Below are positions 1 through 5,833 of a DNA stretch of 5,833 bases, one piece after another; positions within the stretch are counted from its first letter, which is position 1; each line of letters begins with the position of its first letter. The translations under genes were made by a program, and so were the position numbers. A model generated the notes under the pieces. The model had not been told where the DNA came from. It was given only the letters and a program-made list of their open reading frames with translations, and did not search any database. This stretch comes from Burkholderiaceae bacterium (lineage in GTDB: Bacteria; Pseudomonadota; Gammaproteobacteria; Burkholderiales; Burkholderiaceae): the NCBI GenBank assembly GCA_947459465.1, contig CANHDS010000043.1, positions 1 through 5,833 on the forward strand, written 5' to 3'.

Positions 1-167
1 TAAAGACTTTAGTGTCTTATGGCCGTCAAGAAGGAATCAAGCAATTCTTCTTGCATGCTCAAACTTCAGCCACCGGCTTTTATGAGCGACTTGGCTTTAA
101 AGCAATCGGCCCCGTATTTAACGAGGCCGGTATTGATCACATCAAAATGGTGCTTGAACCAACTTAA
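1..167 (+). CDS. GNAT family N-acetyltransferase, C-terminal fragment
   Basis: This is the 3' end of a gene that starts before the window. The first complete codon is at 3 and the TAA stop is at 165-167, giving 54 visible residues. They include HAQTSATGFYERLGF followed by G-x-x-F-x-EAGIDHIKM. This is the end of the GNAT fold: the helix after the acetyl-CoA loop (FYxxLGF) and the last strand. The E-x-GI-x-H-x-x-M ending is typical of the ElaA/YjcF-like branch of small acetyltransferases. The family transfers an acetyl group from acetyl-CoA to an amine, usually in the cytoplasm; the substrate here cannot be read from the fragment. The stop codon overlaps the stop of the convergent microprotein gene by 4 bp (TTAA, 164-167). 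The family call is fairly sure; the exact function is unknown. Confidence 0.85.
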   Translation, partial: KTLVSYGRQEGIKQFFLHAQTSATGFYERLGFKAIGPVFNEAGIDHIKMVLEPT

Positions 168-328
168 AAGTATTTTTTAATCTCGTCCTCATCTTTAGAA
201 CGAAACCAAGCCTGATAAAACAGAATCAGAAAGCCAATCGCAAAGTACATCACGTTTTGAGTGGTGACATACGCAATGATTCCACCAATGGTGGCAAAAA
301 TACCCAATAAGCTCCAGAAAATAGCCAT
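164..328 (-). CDS. 54-aa membrane microprotein downstream of histidine kinase
   Basis: This short ORF runs from ATG at 328-326 to TAA at 166-164. The 54-residue product opens with MAIFWSLLGIFATIGGIIAY, has a second hydrophobic stretch at about 28-42 (MYFAIGFLILFYQAW), and ends in a charged tail, RSKDEDEIKKYF. That suggests one or two inner-membrane helices with the charged tail probably cytoplasmic. Three things support a real gene: a GGAG Shine-Dalgarno core six bases before the ATG, the best ribosome site in the window; its place 23 nt after the kinase stop on the same strand; and a clean membrane-protein composition. I do not recognise the family. It may share a transcript with the kinase and could modulate it, as some small membrane proteins do elsewhere, but this is inference. 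Its stop overlaps the convergent acetyltransferase stop by 4 bp. Confidence 0.75.
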   Translation of the reverse strand: MAIFWSLLGIFATIGGIIAYVTTQNVMYFAIGFLILFYQAWFRSKDEDEIKKYF

Positions 329-333
329 AGTAA

Positions 334-340
334 TCTCCCT
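334..340 (-). promoter_or_regulatory. Ribosome binding site of the microprotein gene
   Basis: Read on the minus strand, the bases are AGGGAGA, with a GGAG core at 338-335 and six bases to the ATG at 328. This fixes the start of the 54-aa ORF. It is much stronger than anything seen before the kinase, the barrel protein or the P-type ATPase, and it lies in the 23-nt gap after the kinase stop, as expected for an internal gene of an operon. Confidence 0.6.
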
Positions 341-351
341 ATTTCTTCATT

Positions 352-1791
352 TTATTCGGTTTTTGGGAAAGTAATTTCAAAGGCAGCGCCTCGGGTGTAG
401 TCTGCATCGTAACGAATTCTGCCGCCATTGCGTGTAATGATGTAGCTACAGAGCCATAAACCCAATCCCATTCCTTCGCGCTTCGTTCCAGAAAACAAAT
501 CAAATAAGCCTTTTTGCTGATCGGTTGGCACACCAGGTCCATTATCTTCCACGCGAAAGATAAGTTCGTCTGGATTTTGGCTGGCGCGTAATACAATCTG
601 TTTATGCACTTGATTGACCTGATCTAATGCCTGTGCAGAGTTATTGATTAGATTAAGAATTAACTGTTGGGCCTCACCATAACTCATCGGAAGCCAAATA
701 CCTTTATCAATTTCTACTTGCACTTGAATTTGCTTCTCTTGAATATCAGGCCGCGATAAAAGCAATACCGAGTCAATCATGTCTGAAAGAGCAGTGGACT
801 CCGGTATCGCATCATATTTCTCAGTAAAGATCGCCTTGAGTGTTCGGATAATTCGAGCGGCGCGCATATTGTCTCGCGCAATATCACTTGCTAGTCTAGT
901 AATTAGCTCCCGGTCGACCTCCGTCTCCTGCACTTTCTTTTGTAAATACTCACTATTGATTTGTATTGCCCCTAGGGGCTGATTAATTTCATGGGCAATC
1001 GAGGCGGACAACGCTCCGGTTGTACTGGTTTTATTCACTTTTAAAAGTGAATTAATTAAAGTATCTCGCTCTTCAACTAGTTTTTTAAATATCTCTTTTT
1101 CAGTTTCAGTCTGAAGATTCTCTAATGCTAATTTTTCCGACCAATACGCCCAAATCGCGATGAAAGACAGCGTATTCATCGTGATTTGGGCAAATGTAAA
1201 AATAACTAATAACTGCGGGAGCTGATCGAGTGCTTCAATTGGCATTTTGGTACTCAGTAGCACTATGAGCCGTGGGATCAGAAAGAAAGCTTCGCCAATA
1301 GCAGCATATTGAAAATACCGCAACTGTTGCAAACCTAGATTTTTATTAATAATGCGTACTTCATTAATTTGCCAACCTAAGATACATGCATAGACCAGAA
1401 CCGCAAATGCTGTTCGAGCCTCAAAGCTCCATACTTGCCTGATGTATTCAAAGACAATCGCAAAGATCAAAATTGATCCCAATAAAATCAGACGTAACTG
1501 CTTTGAAACTGGCTGATTGAGTGAGTAAAAAAATAATCCCTGGCAAAGAGCGCCTGCATAAAAAAGACTATTAGCCAGAGTAAAAATTAAAGGGGGTTTA
1601 TGAATATCAATCGTGTACAGAATGCCAATCCCAAAACAAACGAGACCGATGATATTTGTAAGTAATGCCGATAGCCAATACGCATTGGGCTTAGATTGCT
1701 TATCACCCCGTAAGTAATGTAGTATTCCCATCAATAAGCCAAGTTGAATGGCTGCAAAGATGAAAAAGTTCAAGGCTAAGAATATTTTCAT
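352..1791 (-). CDS. Multi-TM membrane sensor histidine kinase (HPK4-like), orphan
   Basis: A 479-aa inner-membrane sensor kinase. It should autophosphorylate on His267 and pass the phosphate to a response regulator that is not in this window. About seven hydrophobic segments occupy residues 4-214 (near 4-25, 38-60, 68-89, 99-116, 126-142, 160-180 and 192-214), with no large periplasmic domain. A helical linker, probably a coiled coil, follows at about 217-253. The H box is SIAHEINQPLGAI (264-276), a form typical of HPK4/NtrB-like kinases. The N box has N380, N383 and N384; the G1 box is DNGPG (416-420); the F box is LFDLF (429-433); the G2 box is GMGLGL (440-445). The catalytic set is complete. 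The start is ATG at 1791; an in-frame TAG lies two codons upstream, so no earlier start is possible, and no clear Shine-Dalgarno is visible. It diverges from the barrel gene over 38 bp. The signal sensed is unknown; the short-loop 7-TM region suggests a membrane-embedded or small hydrophobic cue (inference). Confidence 0.95.
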   Translation of the reverse strand: MKIFLALNFFIFAAIQLGLLMGILHYLRGDKQSKPNAYWLSALLTNIIGLVCFGIGILYTIDIHKPPLIFTLANSLFYAGALCQGLFFYSLNQPVSKQLRLILLGSILIFAIVFEYIRQVWSFEARTAFAVLVYACILGWQINEVRIINKNLGLQQLRYFQYAAIGEAFFLIPRLIVLLSTKMPIEALDQLPQLLVIFTFAQITMNTLSFIAIWAYWSEKLALENLQTETEKEIFKKLVEERDTLINSLLKVNKTSTTGALSASIAHEINQPLGAIQINSEYLQKKVQETEVDRELITRLASDIARDNMRAARIIRTLKAIFTEKYDAIPESTALSDMIDSVLLLSRPDIQEKQIQVQVEIDKGIWLPMSYGEAQQLILNLINNSAQALDQVNQVHKQIVLRASQNPDELIFRVEDNGPGVPTDQQKGLFDLFSGTKREGMGLGLWLCSYIITRNGGRIRYDADYTRGAAFEITFPKTE

Positions 1792-1799
1792 GTGCTAAT
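1791..1799 (+). promoter_or_regulatory. Candidate extended -10 for the barrel-protein gene
   Basis: TGTGCTAAT fits an extended -10: a TG one base ahead of GCTAAT, which matches TATAAT at four of six positions. It would start transcription near 1806, about 24 bases before the ATG at 1830. No convincing -35 lies at the proper distance, although an extended -10 needs one less. It overlaps the first base of the kinase start codon on the other strand. This is a weak call made because any promoter here must sit in or beside the 38-bp gap. Confidence 0.22.
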
Positions 1800-1829
1800 G
1801 GTAATCCAACGTATGACTCTTGATAAAAA

Positions 1830-2708
1830 ATGAGGTGTTTAAAACAGCTTGTATATGGGACTGTTGTATTGACAAGTCCTGTATTGGCCATTGATTTACA
1901 ACCCAATGACATTGTGGCGCCAGCGCCTGGTCGAACCGCCATTACCATTTCCTATGTCAATACTCAAAACACCAACTTTTACCTCAATAGCGTTCCCACT
2001 GGTAGTTCACCCAATCTTGAAACTAATGTAGCCCTCATCCGCTTGGGGCATACCTACACGATTGGCTCCCTCCCAGCGGTCAGTTACATTCAAACTGGAG
2101 CAGGCGGTCTTTCGCCCGATGGTTCTCTCTCTCCCTATCCAGCGAGTCAAGGTATGACCGATACGACGATTGCCACCGCAATCTGGCCGTACGCCAATCA
2201 CACCACCCGCACCTACTTTGGGGTAGCGGCTTATTTATCTCTTCCTACAGGTGAATACTCCAACACCAAACCACTCAATCTCGGTAGTAATCGCTATAGC
2301 CAAGCGCTTCAAGTTGGCTATCAGCAGCCCATTACAAAAAGTATTGATGGTGCTTTTGCTTTTGATACGGTTTGGTATGGGGCCAATAGCCAATGCGCAG
2401 CAACCTGCTCTTCGGTCAGCAACTTACAGCTGACGCAAAAACCACTCTACAGTACACAAATTGGGCCTATTTATCGTATTAATCAAACTTTTACTGTCGC
2501 TGCGACCTATGTCTATGTCACGGGCGGCGAAACCGCCTTTAATGGTGTCGAGCGCAATAACACGGTCGTCACGCAACGCTACTTTGTAAGTGGTGTCGCG
2601 CATACCAGCATCGGGCGCTTTATGCTTCAGTACGGTAATGATCTTGCTACGATGAATGGATTTATGGAGAGTCGGCGCTTAGCTCTACGCTATACCAAAG
2701 CATTCTAG
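1830..2708 (+). CDS. Outer-membrane beta-barrel protein, Phenol_MetA_deg/'transporter' family
   Basis: A 292-aa exported protein. The N-terminus MRCLKQ plus a hydrophobic stretch ending VLTSPVLA is a Sec signal peptide with likely cleavage after Ala20. The mature part alternates polar and aromatic or hydrophobic residues, as beta strands do, and ends in Phe292, the usual signal for outer-membrane assembly by BAM. Family-like motifs are TRTYFGVAAYLSLPTGEY (126-143), LNLGSNRYSQALQVGY (149-164), a VWYG strand (181-184), YVTGGET (229-235) and LQYGNDLATMNGF (266-278). These match proteins annotated as 'putative MetA-pathway of phenol degradation' or simply 'transporter'. That name comes from some homologues lying beside aromatic catabolism genes; no such genes are here, so the substrate is unknown. 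Two Cys (189 and 193) may form a small disulfide loop. The start is ATG at 1830; an in-frame TAA at 1824-1826 rules out an earlier start, and the Shine-Dalgarno is poor. Confidence 0.88.
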   Translation: MRCLKQLVYGTVVLTSPVLAIDLQPNDIVAPAPGRTAITISYVNTQNTNFYLNSVPTGSSPNLETNVALIRLGHTYTIGSLPAVSYIQTGAGGLSPDGSLSPYPASQGMTDTTIATAIWPYANHTTRTYFGVAAYLSLPTGEYSNTKPLNLGSNRYSQALQVGYQQPITKSIDGAFAFDTVWYGANSQCAATCSSVSNLQLTQKPLYSTQIGPIYRINQTFTVAATYVYVTGGETAFNGVERNNTVVTQRYFVSGVAHTSIGRFMLQYGNDLATMNGFMESRRLALRYTKAF

Positions 2709-2721
2709 AAGTATCGGTATT

Positions 2722-3171
2722 TTATTTGGGACTCTGCGAACCCCAGTACTTTTGCATCTCGATAAACAAGAAGGATGCTGACCAGGTGATCAACATAAGG
2801 CCCGTCAAAGCCTCAACACCAGTTAAATAGCGAAGATAGCCACTAATTACTATGTCACCATAGCCGACAGTAGTGAATGTAATGAAGGATAAATAGACGC
2901 TATCGAGAAGTAGCCCATGGTCTGAGATTGCCCCTACAAAATAACCCATGCTGGGAAAGTGCGCCATGGCGTAATAACCTAAGGCAAAAATCCATATTTC
3001 AATAATATGTGCAAAGAAAATAACGCCCACCGCAATCAACACCTTATACCGTGGCTGTACATGATGCAGCTTTGGCATGATGAGGTTGAGTTTATAGAGC
3101 ACCTCGTAATGCAGTAGGATGGATAAGAGTGCTAAAGAGCCATTGAGAAGAACGGTAACTAGTAACAGCAT
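2722..3171 (-). CDS. Small potassium channel protein (Ion_trans_2 pore domain)
   Basis: A 149-aa inner-membrane protein with the K+ selectivity filter TTVGYGD at 100-106. Hydrophobic segments lie at about 1-20, 43-68 and 117-137, with the pore helix at about 88-99 just before the filter. So it has an extra N-terminal helix ahead of the classic TM-P-TM pore unit. The end, GVEALTGLMLITWSASFLFIEMQKYW, is characteristic of a short proteobacterial 'potassium channel family protein' group. There is no RCK/KTN or cyclic-nucleotide domain, so gating is not evident; function as a tetramer is expected from the fold. The start is ATG at 3171, with AAGG only two bases upstream and an in-frame TGA seven codons upstream. 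It converges on the barrel gene with a 13-bp gap and diverges from the P-type ATPase across 162 bp, which points to a shared role in ion balance (inference). Confidence 0.94.
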   Translation of the reverse strand: MLLLVTVLLNGSLALLSILLHYEVLYKLNLIMPKLHHVQPRYKVLIAVGVIFFAHIIEIWIFALGYYAMAHFPSMGYFVGAISDHGLLLDSVYLSFITFTTVGYGDIVISGYLRYLTGVEALTGLMLITWSASFLFIEMQKYWGSQSPK

Positions 3172-3201
3172 GGCCTTAGAAATGAATTGTCATCGATTTA
3201 A

Positions 3202-3207
3202 ATAGTA
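3202..3207 (-). promoter_or_regulatory. Candidate -10 box for the K+ channel gene
   Basis: On the minus strand this reads TACTAT, five of six matches to TATAAT, and lies 31 bp upstream of the channel ATG. No good -35 is seen 16-18 bp further upstream, so a factor-assisted promoter is possible. The call rests only on the motif and its position. Confidence 0.28.
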
Positions 3208-3248
3208 GGCGGGATTACACACTCTTACATAAAAACTTCGTCAAAAAA

Positions 3249-3277
3249 TTGATCAATCTGATTTTGTGTAATTTAAA
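3249..3277 (+). promoter_or_regulatory. Candidate sigma-70 promoter for the P-type ATPase
   Basis: TTGATC (3249-3254) and TTTAAA (3272-3277) are separated by 17 bp, each matching four of six consensus bases. Transcription would start near 3284, leaving a leader of about 50 nt before the ATG at 3334. The -35 overlaps the TTGATCAA palindrome and the -10 lies inside one ATTTAAAT palindrome. In AT-rich DNA such matches occur by chance, so confidence is low. Confidence 0.3.
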
Positions 3278-3333
3278 TATGCGCTACGGTTAAACACTTA
3301 ATTTCATTCGAGTTACCTCTTTGTTTCTATCCT

Positions 3334-5833
3334 ATGGTACCAAATGCACAAGGCCTCACCACGGCGAAAGCGCAGGAGCATGCCCTTCGAGATGGGCCAA
3401 ATACCATACCTCTGCCCTCTCGTAATACCCTACTATTCACGGTCTGGGCCATTTTGCAAACGCCCATGTTCAGCCTCTTGGTAATTGCGGCGATCCTTTA
3501 TTTTATGATTGGCAATCTCGAGGATGCTTCATTACTCGCTAGTTTTATTGCGCTCTCGATGGCCATTACCGTCGTTCAGCAACGCAAAAGTGAAAAAGCG
3601 ATTGAAGCTTTGCGTGATCTCTCGAGTCCGCGCGCGCTCGTAATTCGTGATGGTGTGACCCAGCGTATTGCAGGCTCTGAGGTCGTAATCGATGATCTCC
3701 TGATCCTCTCTGAAGGATCACGAGTAGCAGCAGATGCTGTGCTTTTAGAGAGTCATCAGGTGCATCAAGATGAATCCCTTCTCACTGGTGAATCCGAACC
3801 AGTCCCCAAAAAAATGGGCGACTCTCTCTACAGTGGCTGCCTAATTACCCAGGGCTCTGGACTGGCACAGGTCAGCGCCATTGGTTCGCACATCCAAATG
3901 GGCCTGATTGGTAAACGCTTAACAACCATTGAAATACCCGAGAGCCCCCTAGAAAAGGAGATTCGGATCTTGGTGGTGCGCTTTGCCGTGCTGGGTCTAT
4001 GCCTTGCTGCCTTGGTATTACTCATATATGGACTACGCCACCACGAGTGGCTGCAAGGAGCGCTCTACGGAATAAGTTTATCAATGTCCCTATTACCCGA
4101 GGAATTTACCGTGATCCTCACGGTGTTTTTAGCTCTGGGTGTATTGCGCATTGCGCGCGCAGGAGTACTAACCCGTTCTGCCCCCGTAATTGAAACTTTA
4201 GGCAGCATCAATACATTGTGCGTTGACAAGACGGGTACCCTCACGCTCAATAGCATGCAAGTATCCGCGGTGGCTGATTTAAATCAAATACGTGTTTTGG
4301 AGGATTCCAAATACGCTTTTGCACCTGAGCAGCTGGAAATTTTGCGCACCGCCTCACTGGCGAGTGAGATCAATCCCGTTGATCCGATGGAAAAAGCCTT
4401 GCATGAAGCATTCAAGCAGCATGATGTAATGTTTTGGAACACCACGCACACATGGAGTCTGCGACATCGCTACCCCTTTCGCGCCCATCTCCCAGCAATG
4501 GCTAATGCTTGGGAAGATGCCACAAAAACAGCCGTTGTGATGGCAGCGAAAGGTTCTCCTGAAACGATGATTTCCTTGTGCGCCCTAACGCCAGCTCAGA
4601 CAGCCACTATTCATGATCAAATTCAGATCTTAGCCTCGCAAGGTCTTCGACTATTAGGGGTTGCCCGCGCACATTTACCAATCGATCAAAAATCCCTACC
4701 TAAAAGAATCGAAGACCATCATTGGGAGTGGTTGGGGCTAATTGGACTGCACGATCCATTGCGTCCTGAGGTTCCGGCGGCGATCCGCACATGCCAAGCA
4801 GCTGGAATTCGGGTGGTCATGATTACGGGCGATCATGCGCTCACTGCCCAGGCGATTGCCCAACAGGCAGGCATTACTAGTCAAGGGATCCTTTCGGGAA
4901 AAGAGATTGCACAACTAGATGAACAGGCCCTCCAACAGGCTGTTGCAAAAACCTCCATTTACGTACGTATTACCCCCGAGCAAAAATTACAGCTCGTACA
5001 AGCGTTTCAGGCCAATCGACAAATCATCGCAATGACGGGCGATGGTGTGAACGATGCGCCTGCTCTCAAAGCAGCGCATGTTGGAATTGCCATGGGGGAG
5101 CGCGGTGCAGACGTGGCTCGTGAAGCGGCATCTCTAGTGTTATTGCATGATCAGTTTTCTGCAATTGTGAATACGATCCAAGAGGGTCGAAAAATCTATA
5201 CCAACATCCGCAAAGCTGTTCTCTATGTCATTGCTATCCACGTACCGATTGCGGGCGTCGTTTTTATTCCGATCATGGTAGGTTTGCCGCCCATGCTCAC
5301 CCCAATTAGCTTGGTGTTTTTAGAGATGATGATCGATCCTGCTTGTGCAATTGTCTTTGAAATGGAACGTGCTGAGCGCAATCTCATGCACCAAGGTCCT
5401 CGTCCGATTGACGAAAAGATTTTTACCCTTGAGCAAATGGGCATAGCTCTTGTACAAGGAATAGGATTATGTGCGATTTTGTTAACTCTGTACCTCGGGT
5501 ATCTGTACTACGGATATACGCAAGAAACGGCGACTACTATTGGTTTTTTTAGCTTAGTACTCAGTAATATTGCTCTCATCATCGTCAGTCGCTCACCCAC
5601 TCAAAGCCTCTCTCAGCTTCTAGGTACGCCTAATCCTGCTCAAAAATGGATCTTACTAATTACCGGTACTTCATTAATCGTCATCATGGCCTCACCCTTT
5701 TTAGGCCAACGCTTTGGTTTGGTTGCCTTAGAAACGCAAGACATCTTCCTTATGATCGGCGTAGTATTTATAAGTCTGCTATGGTTTGAGCTTACTAAAT
5801 TACTTTATAGAAAAAAGTATTTATTTAATAAAA
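3334..5833 (+). CDS. P-type cation-transporting ATPase (LPEEF subgroup), 3' end outside window
   Basis: An ATP-driven inner-membrane cation pump, open for 833 codons with no stop before the edge. It ends in a basic tail after the tenth TM, so the true end is probably near. Motifs in order: actuator TGES (151-154); TM4 LPEEF (254-258); phosphorylation site DKTGTLT with Asp298; nucleotide-binding KGSPE (406-410); DPLR (474-477); TGD (498-500); hinge TGDGVNDAPALK (568-579). Ten membrane segments are visible: about 45-60, 64-84, 212-232, 240-270, 628-650, 655-675, 701-726, 735-755, 772-790 and 804-825. There is no N-terminal metal-binding CxxC and no CPx motif, so it is not a P1B heavy-metal pump. 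It resembles P2-type (Ca2+-ATPase-like) pumps, but TM4 has PEEF instead of PEGL, TM5 has HVPIAG and TM6 has E664 and D668 in LEMMIDPA. It belongs to a known bacterial subgroup whose ion I cannot assign. The ATG at 3334 gives the family's normal N-terminus (GLTTAKAQEHALRDGPN from residue 7). The only other in-frame upstream space (from 3277) has no ATG, GTG or TTG. No Shine-Dalgarno is visible. Confidence 0.95.
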   Translation, partial: MVPNAQGLTTAKAQEHALRDGPNTIPLPSRNTLLFTVWAILQTPMFSLLVIAAILYFMIGNLEDASLLASFIALSMAITVVQQRKSEKAIEALRDLSSPRALVIRDGVTQRIAGSEVVIDDLLILSEGSRVAADAVLLESHQVHQDESLLTGESEPVPKKMGDSLYSGCLITQGSGLAQVSAIGSHIQMGLIGKRLTTIEIPESPLEKEIRILVVRFAVLGLCLAALVLLIYGLRHHEWLQGALYGISLSMSLLPEEFTVILTVFLALGVLRIARAGVLTRSAPVIETLGSINTLCVDKTGTLTLNSMQVSAVADLNQIRVLEDSKYAFAPEQLEILRTASLASEINPVDPMEKALHEAFKQHDVMFWNTTHTWSLRHRYPFRAHLPAMANAWEDATKTAVVMAAKGSPETMISLCALTPAQTATIHDQIQILASQGLRLLGVARAHLPIDQKSLPKRIEDHHWEWLGLIGLHDPLRPEVPAAIRTCQAAGIRVVMITGDHALTAQAIAQQAGITSQGILSGKEIAQLDEQALQQAVAKTSIYVRITPEQKLQLVQAFQANRQIIAMTGDGVNDAPALKAAHVGIAMGERGADVAREAASLVLLHDQFSAIVNTIQEGRKIYTNIRKAVLYVIAIHVPIAGVVFIPIMVGLPPMLTPISLVFLEMMIDPACAIVFEMERAERNLMHQGPRPIDEKIFTLEQMGIALVQGIGLCAILLTLYLGYLYYGYTQETATTIGFFSLVLSNIALIIVSRSPTQSLSQLLGTPNPAQKWILLITGTSLIVIMASPFLGQRFGLVALETQDIFLMIGVVFISLLWFELTKLLYRKKYLFNK

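Larger units (their letters stand above)
3172..3333. promoter_or_regulatory. Divergent regulatory region between K+ channel and P-type ATPase
   Basis: This 162-bp AT-rich stretch is the only substantial noncoding region in the window and must carry the promoters of both flanking genes. It holds two copies of the palindrome ATTTAAAT (3196-3203 and 3271-3278), the palindrome TTGATCAA (3249-3256) and ATCGAT (3192-3197). None is long enough to name a regulator. No ORF of useful length and no terminator hairpin is seen. The last 30 bases before the ATPase ATG are pyrimidine-rich without a Shine-Dalgarno sequence. Confidence 0.5.

Noticed and set aside
339..596. Minus-strand 85-codon open frame over the kinase C-terminus
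   Set aside because: It overlaps the kinase ATPase domain in another frame, and the product has no domain-like pattern; the kinase frame explains this region completely.
779..982. Plus-strand 67-codon frame antisense to the kinase
   Set aside because: It is the reverse shadow of the conserved HisKA region (serine/isoleucine-rich), with no convincing ribosome site.
1869..1874. Perfect TTGACA (-35 consensus) on the plus strand
   Set aside because: It lies in the signal-peptide coding part of the barrel gene, and the -10 position 17 bp on reads only TGATTT; no gene starts downstream.
1703..1948. Minus-strand 81-codon frame bridging the kinase and barrel gene starts
   Set aside because: It lies antisense to a clear signal peptide and out of frame with the kinase N-terminus; the product shows no recognisable features.
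2007..2433. Frames of 60-64 codons on both strands inside the barrel gene
   Set aside because: They are alternate-frame shadows; the barrel frame has a signal peptide, family motifs and terminal Phe.
1830..2708. Assignment of the barrel protein to phenol degradation
   Set aside because: The family name mentions it, but no aromatic catabolism gene is in the window, so the pathway cannot be claimed.
2709..2721. Possible hairpin around GTATCGGTATT in the convergent gap
   Set aside because: The arms do not pair well enough and there is no GC-rich stem followed by a U-tract.
3828..4256. Three overlapping short frames within the P-type ATPase
   Set aside because: They cover the TM3-TM4 and DKTGTLT regions in the wrong frame or strand; Arg/Pro/Thr-rich composition is typical of shadow frames.
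5223..5444. Minus-strand 73-codon frame opposite ATPase TM5-TM6
   Set aside because: It is antisense to conserved membrane segments, with no independent support.
3334..5833. Kdp-type K+ pump or heavy-metal P1B pump
   Set aside because: There are no KdpA or KdpC neighbours, no CPx motif in the membrane and no N-terminal CxxC domain; the ten-TM layout and TM4 PEEF fit a P2-like pump.

Overview
The window looks like an ordinary chromosomal stretch of a Gram-negative bacterium with moderate to low GC. The outer-membrane protein with a signal peptide and C-terminal Phe, the HPK4-like histidine kinase and the style of the small K+ channel all suggest a betaproteobacterium. A Polynucleobacter-like member of the Burkholderiaceae would fit, but this is inferred from protein style and base composition, not from a marker gene. 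I see no rRNA, tRNA, CRISPR array, insertion sequence, phage gene or integration site.

Six genes fill almost all of the window. From left to right: the 3' end of a GNAT acetyltransferase (+, to 167); a 54-residue membrane microprotein (-, 164-328), too short for many gene callers; a 7-TM-like sensor histidine kinase (-, 352-1791); an outer-membrane beta-barrel protein of the Phenol_MetA_deg/'transporter' type (+, 1830-2708); a small K+ channel with a TTVGYGD filter (-, 2722-3171); and a P-type cation ATPase of the LPEEF subgroup (+, from 3334, running off the right edge at 5833). The ATPase is open over 833 codons with every catalytic motif present.

The genes alternate in direction. The kinase and microprotein probably form one transcript, with a 23-nt gap and a good Shine-Dalgarno before the second gene. 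The kinase and the barrel protein diverge from only 38 bp, so their control signals must overlap coding sequence. The K+ channel and the ATPase diverge from 162 bp, the only real intergenic region, which suggests a cation-homeostasis pair. The two convergent junctions (a 4-bp overlap and a 13-bp gap) show no visible terminator hairpin.

The points most worth a second look are the microprotein paired with an orphan multi-TM kinase, the unassigned ion specificity of the ATPase together with its divergent K+ channel, and the very compact kinase/barrel divergent start. None of these is clear evidence of a new system; they are testable leads.
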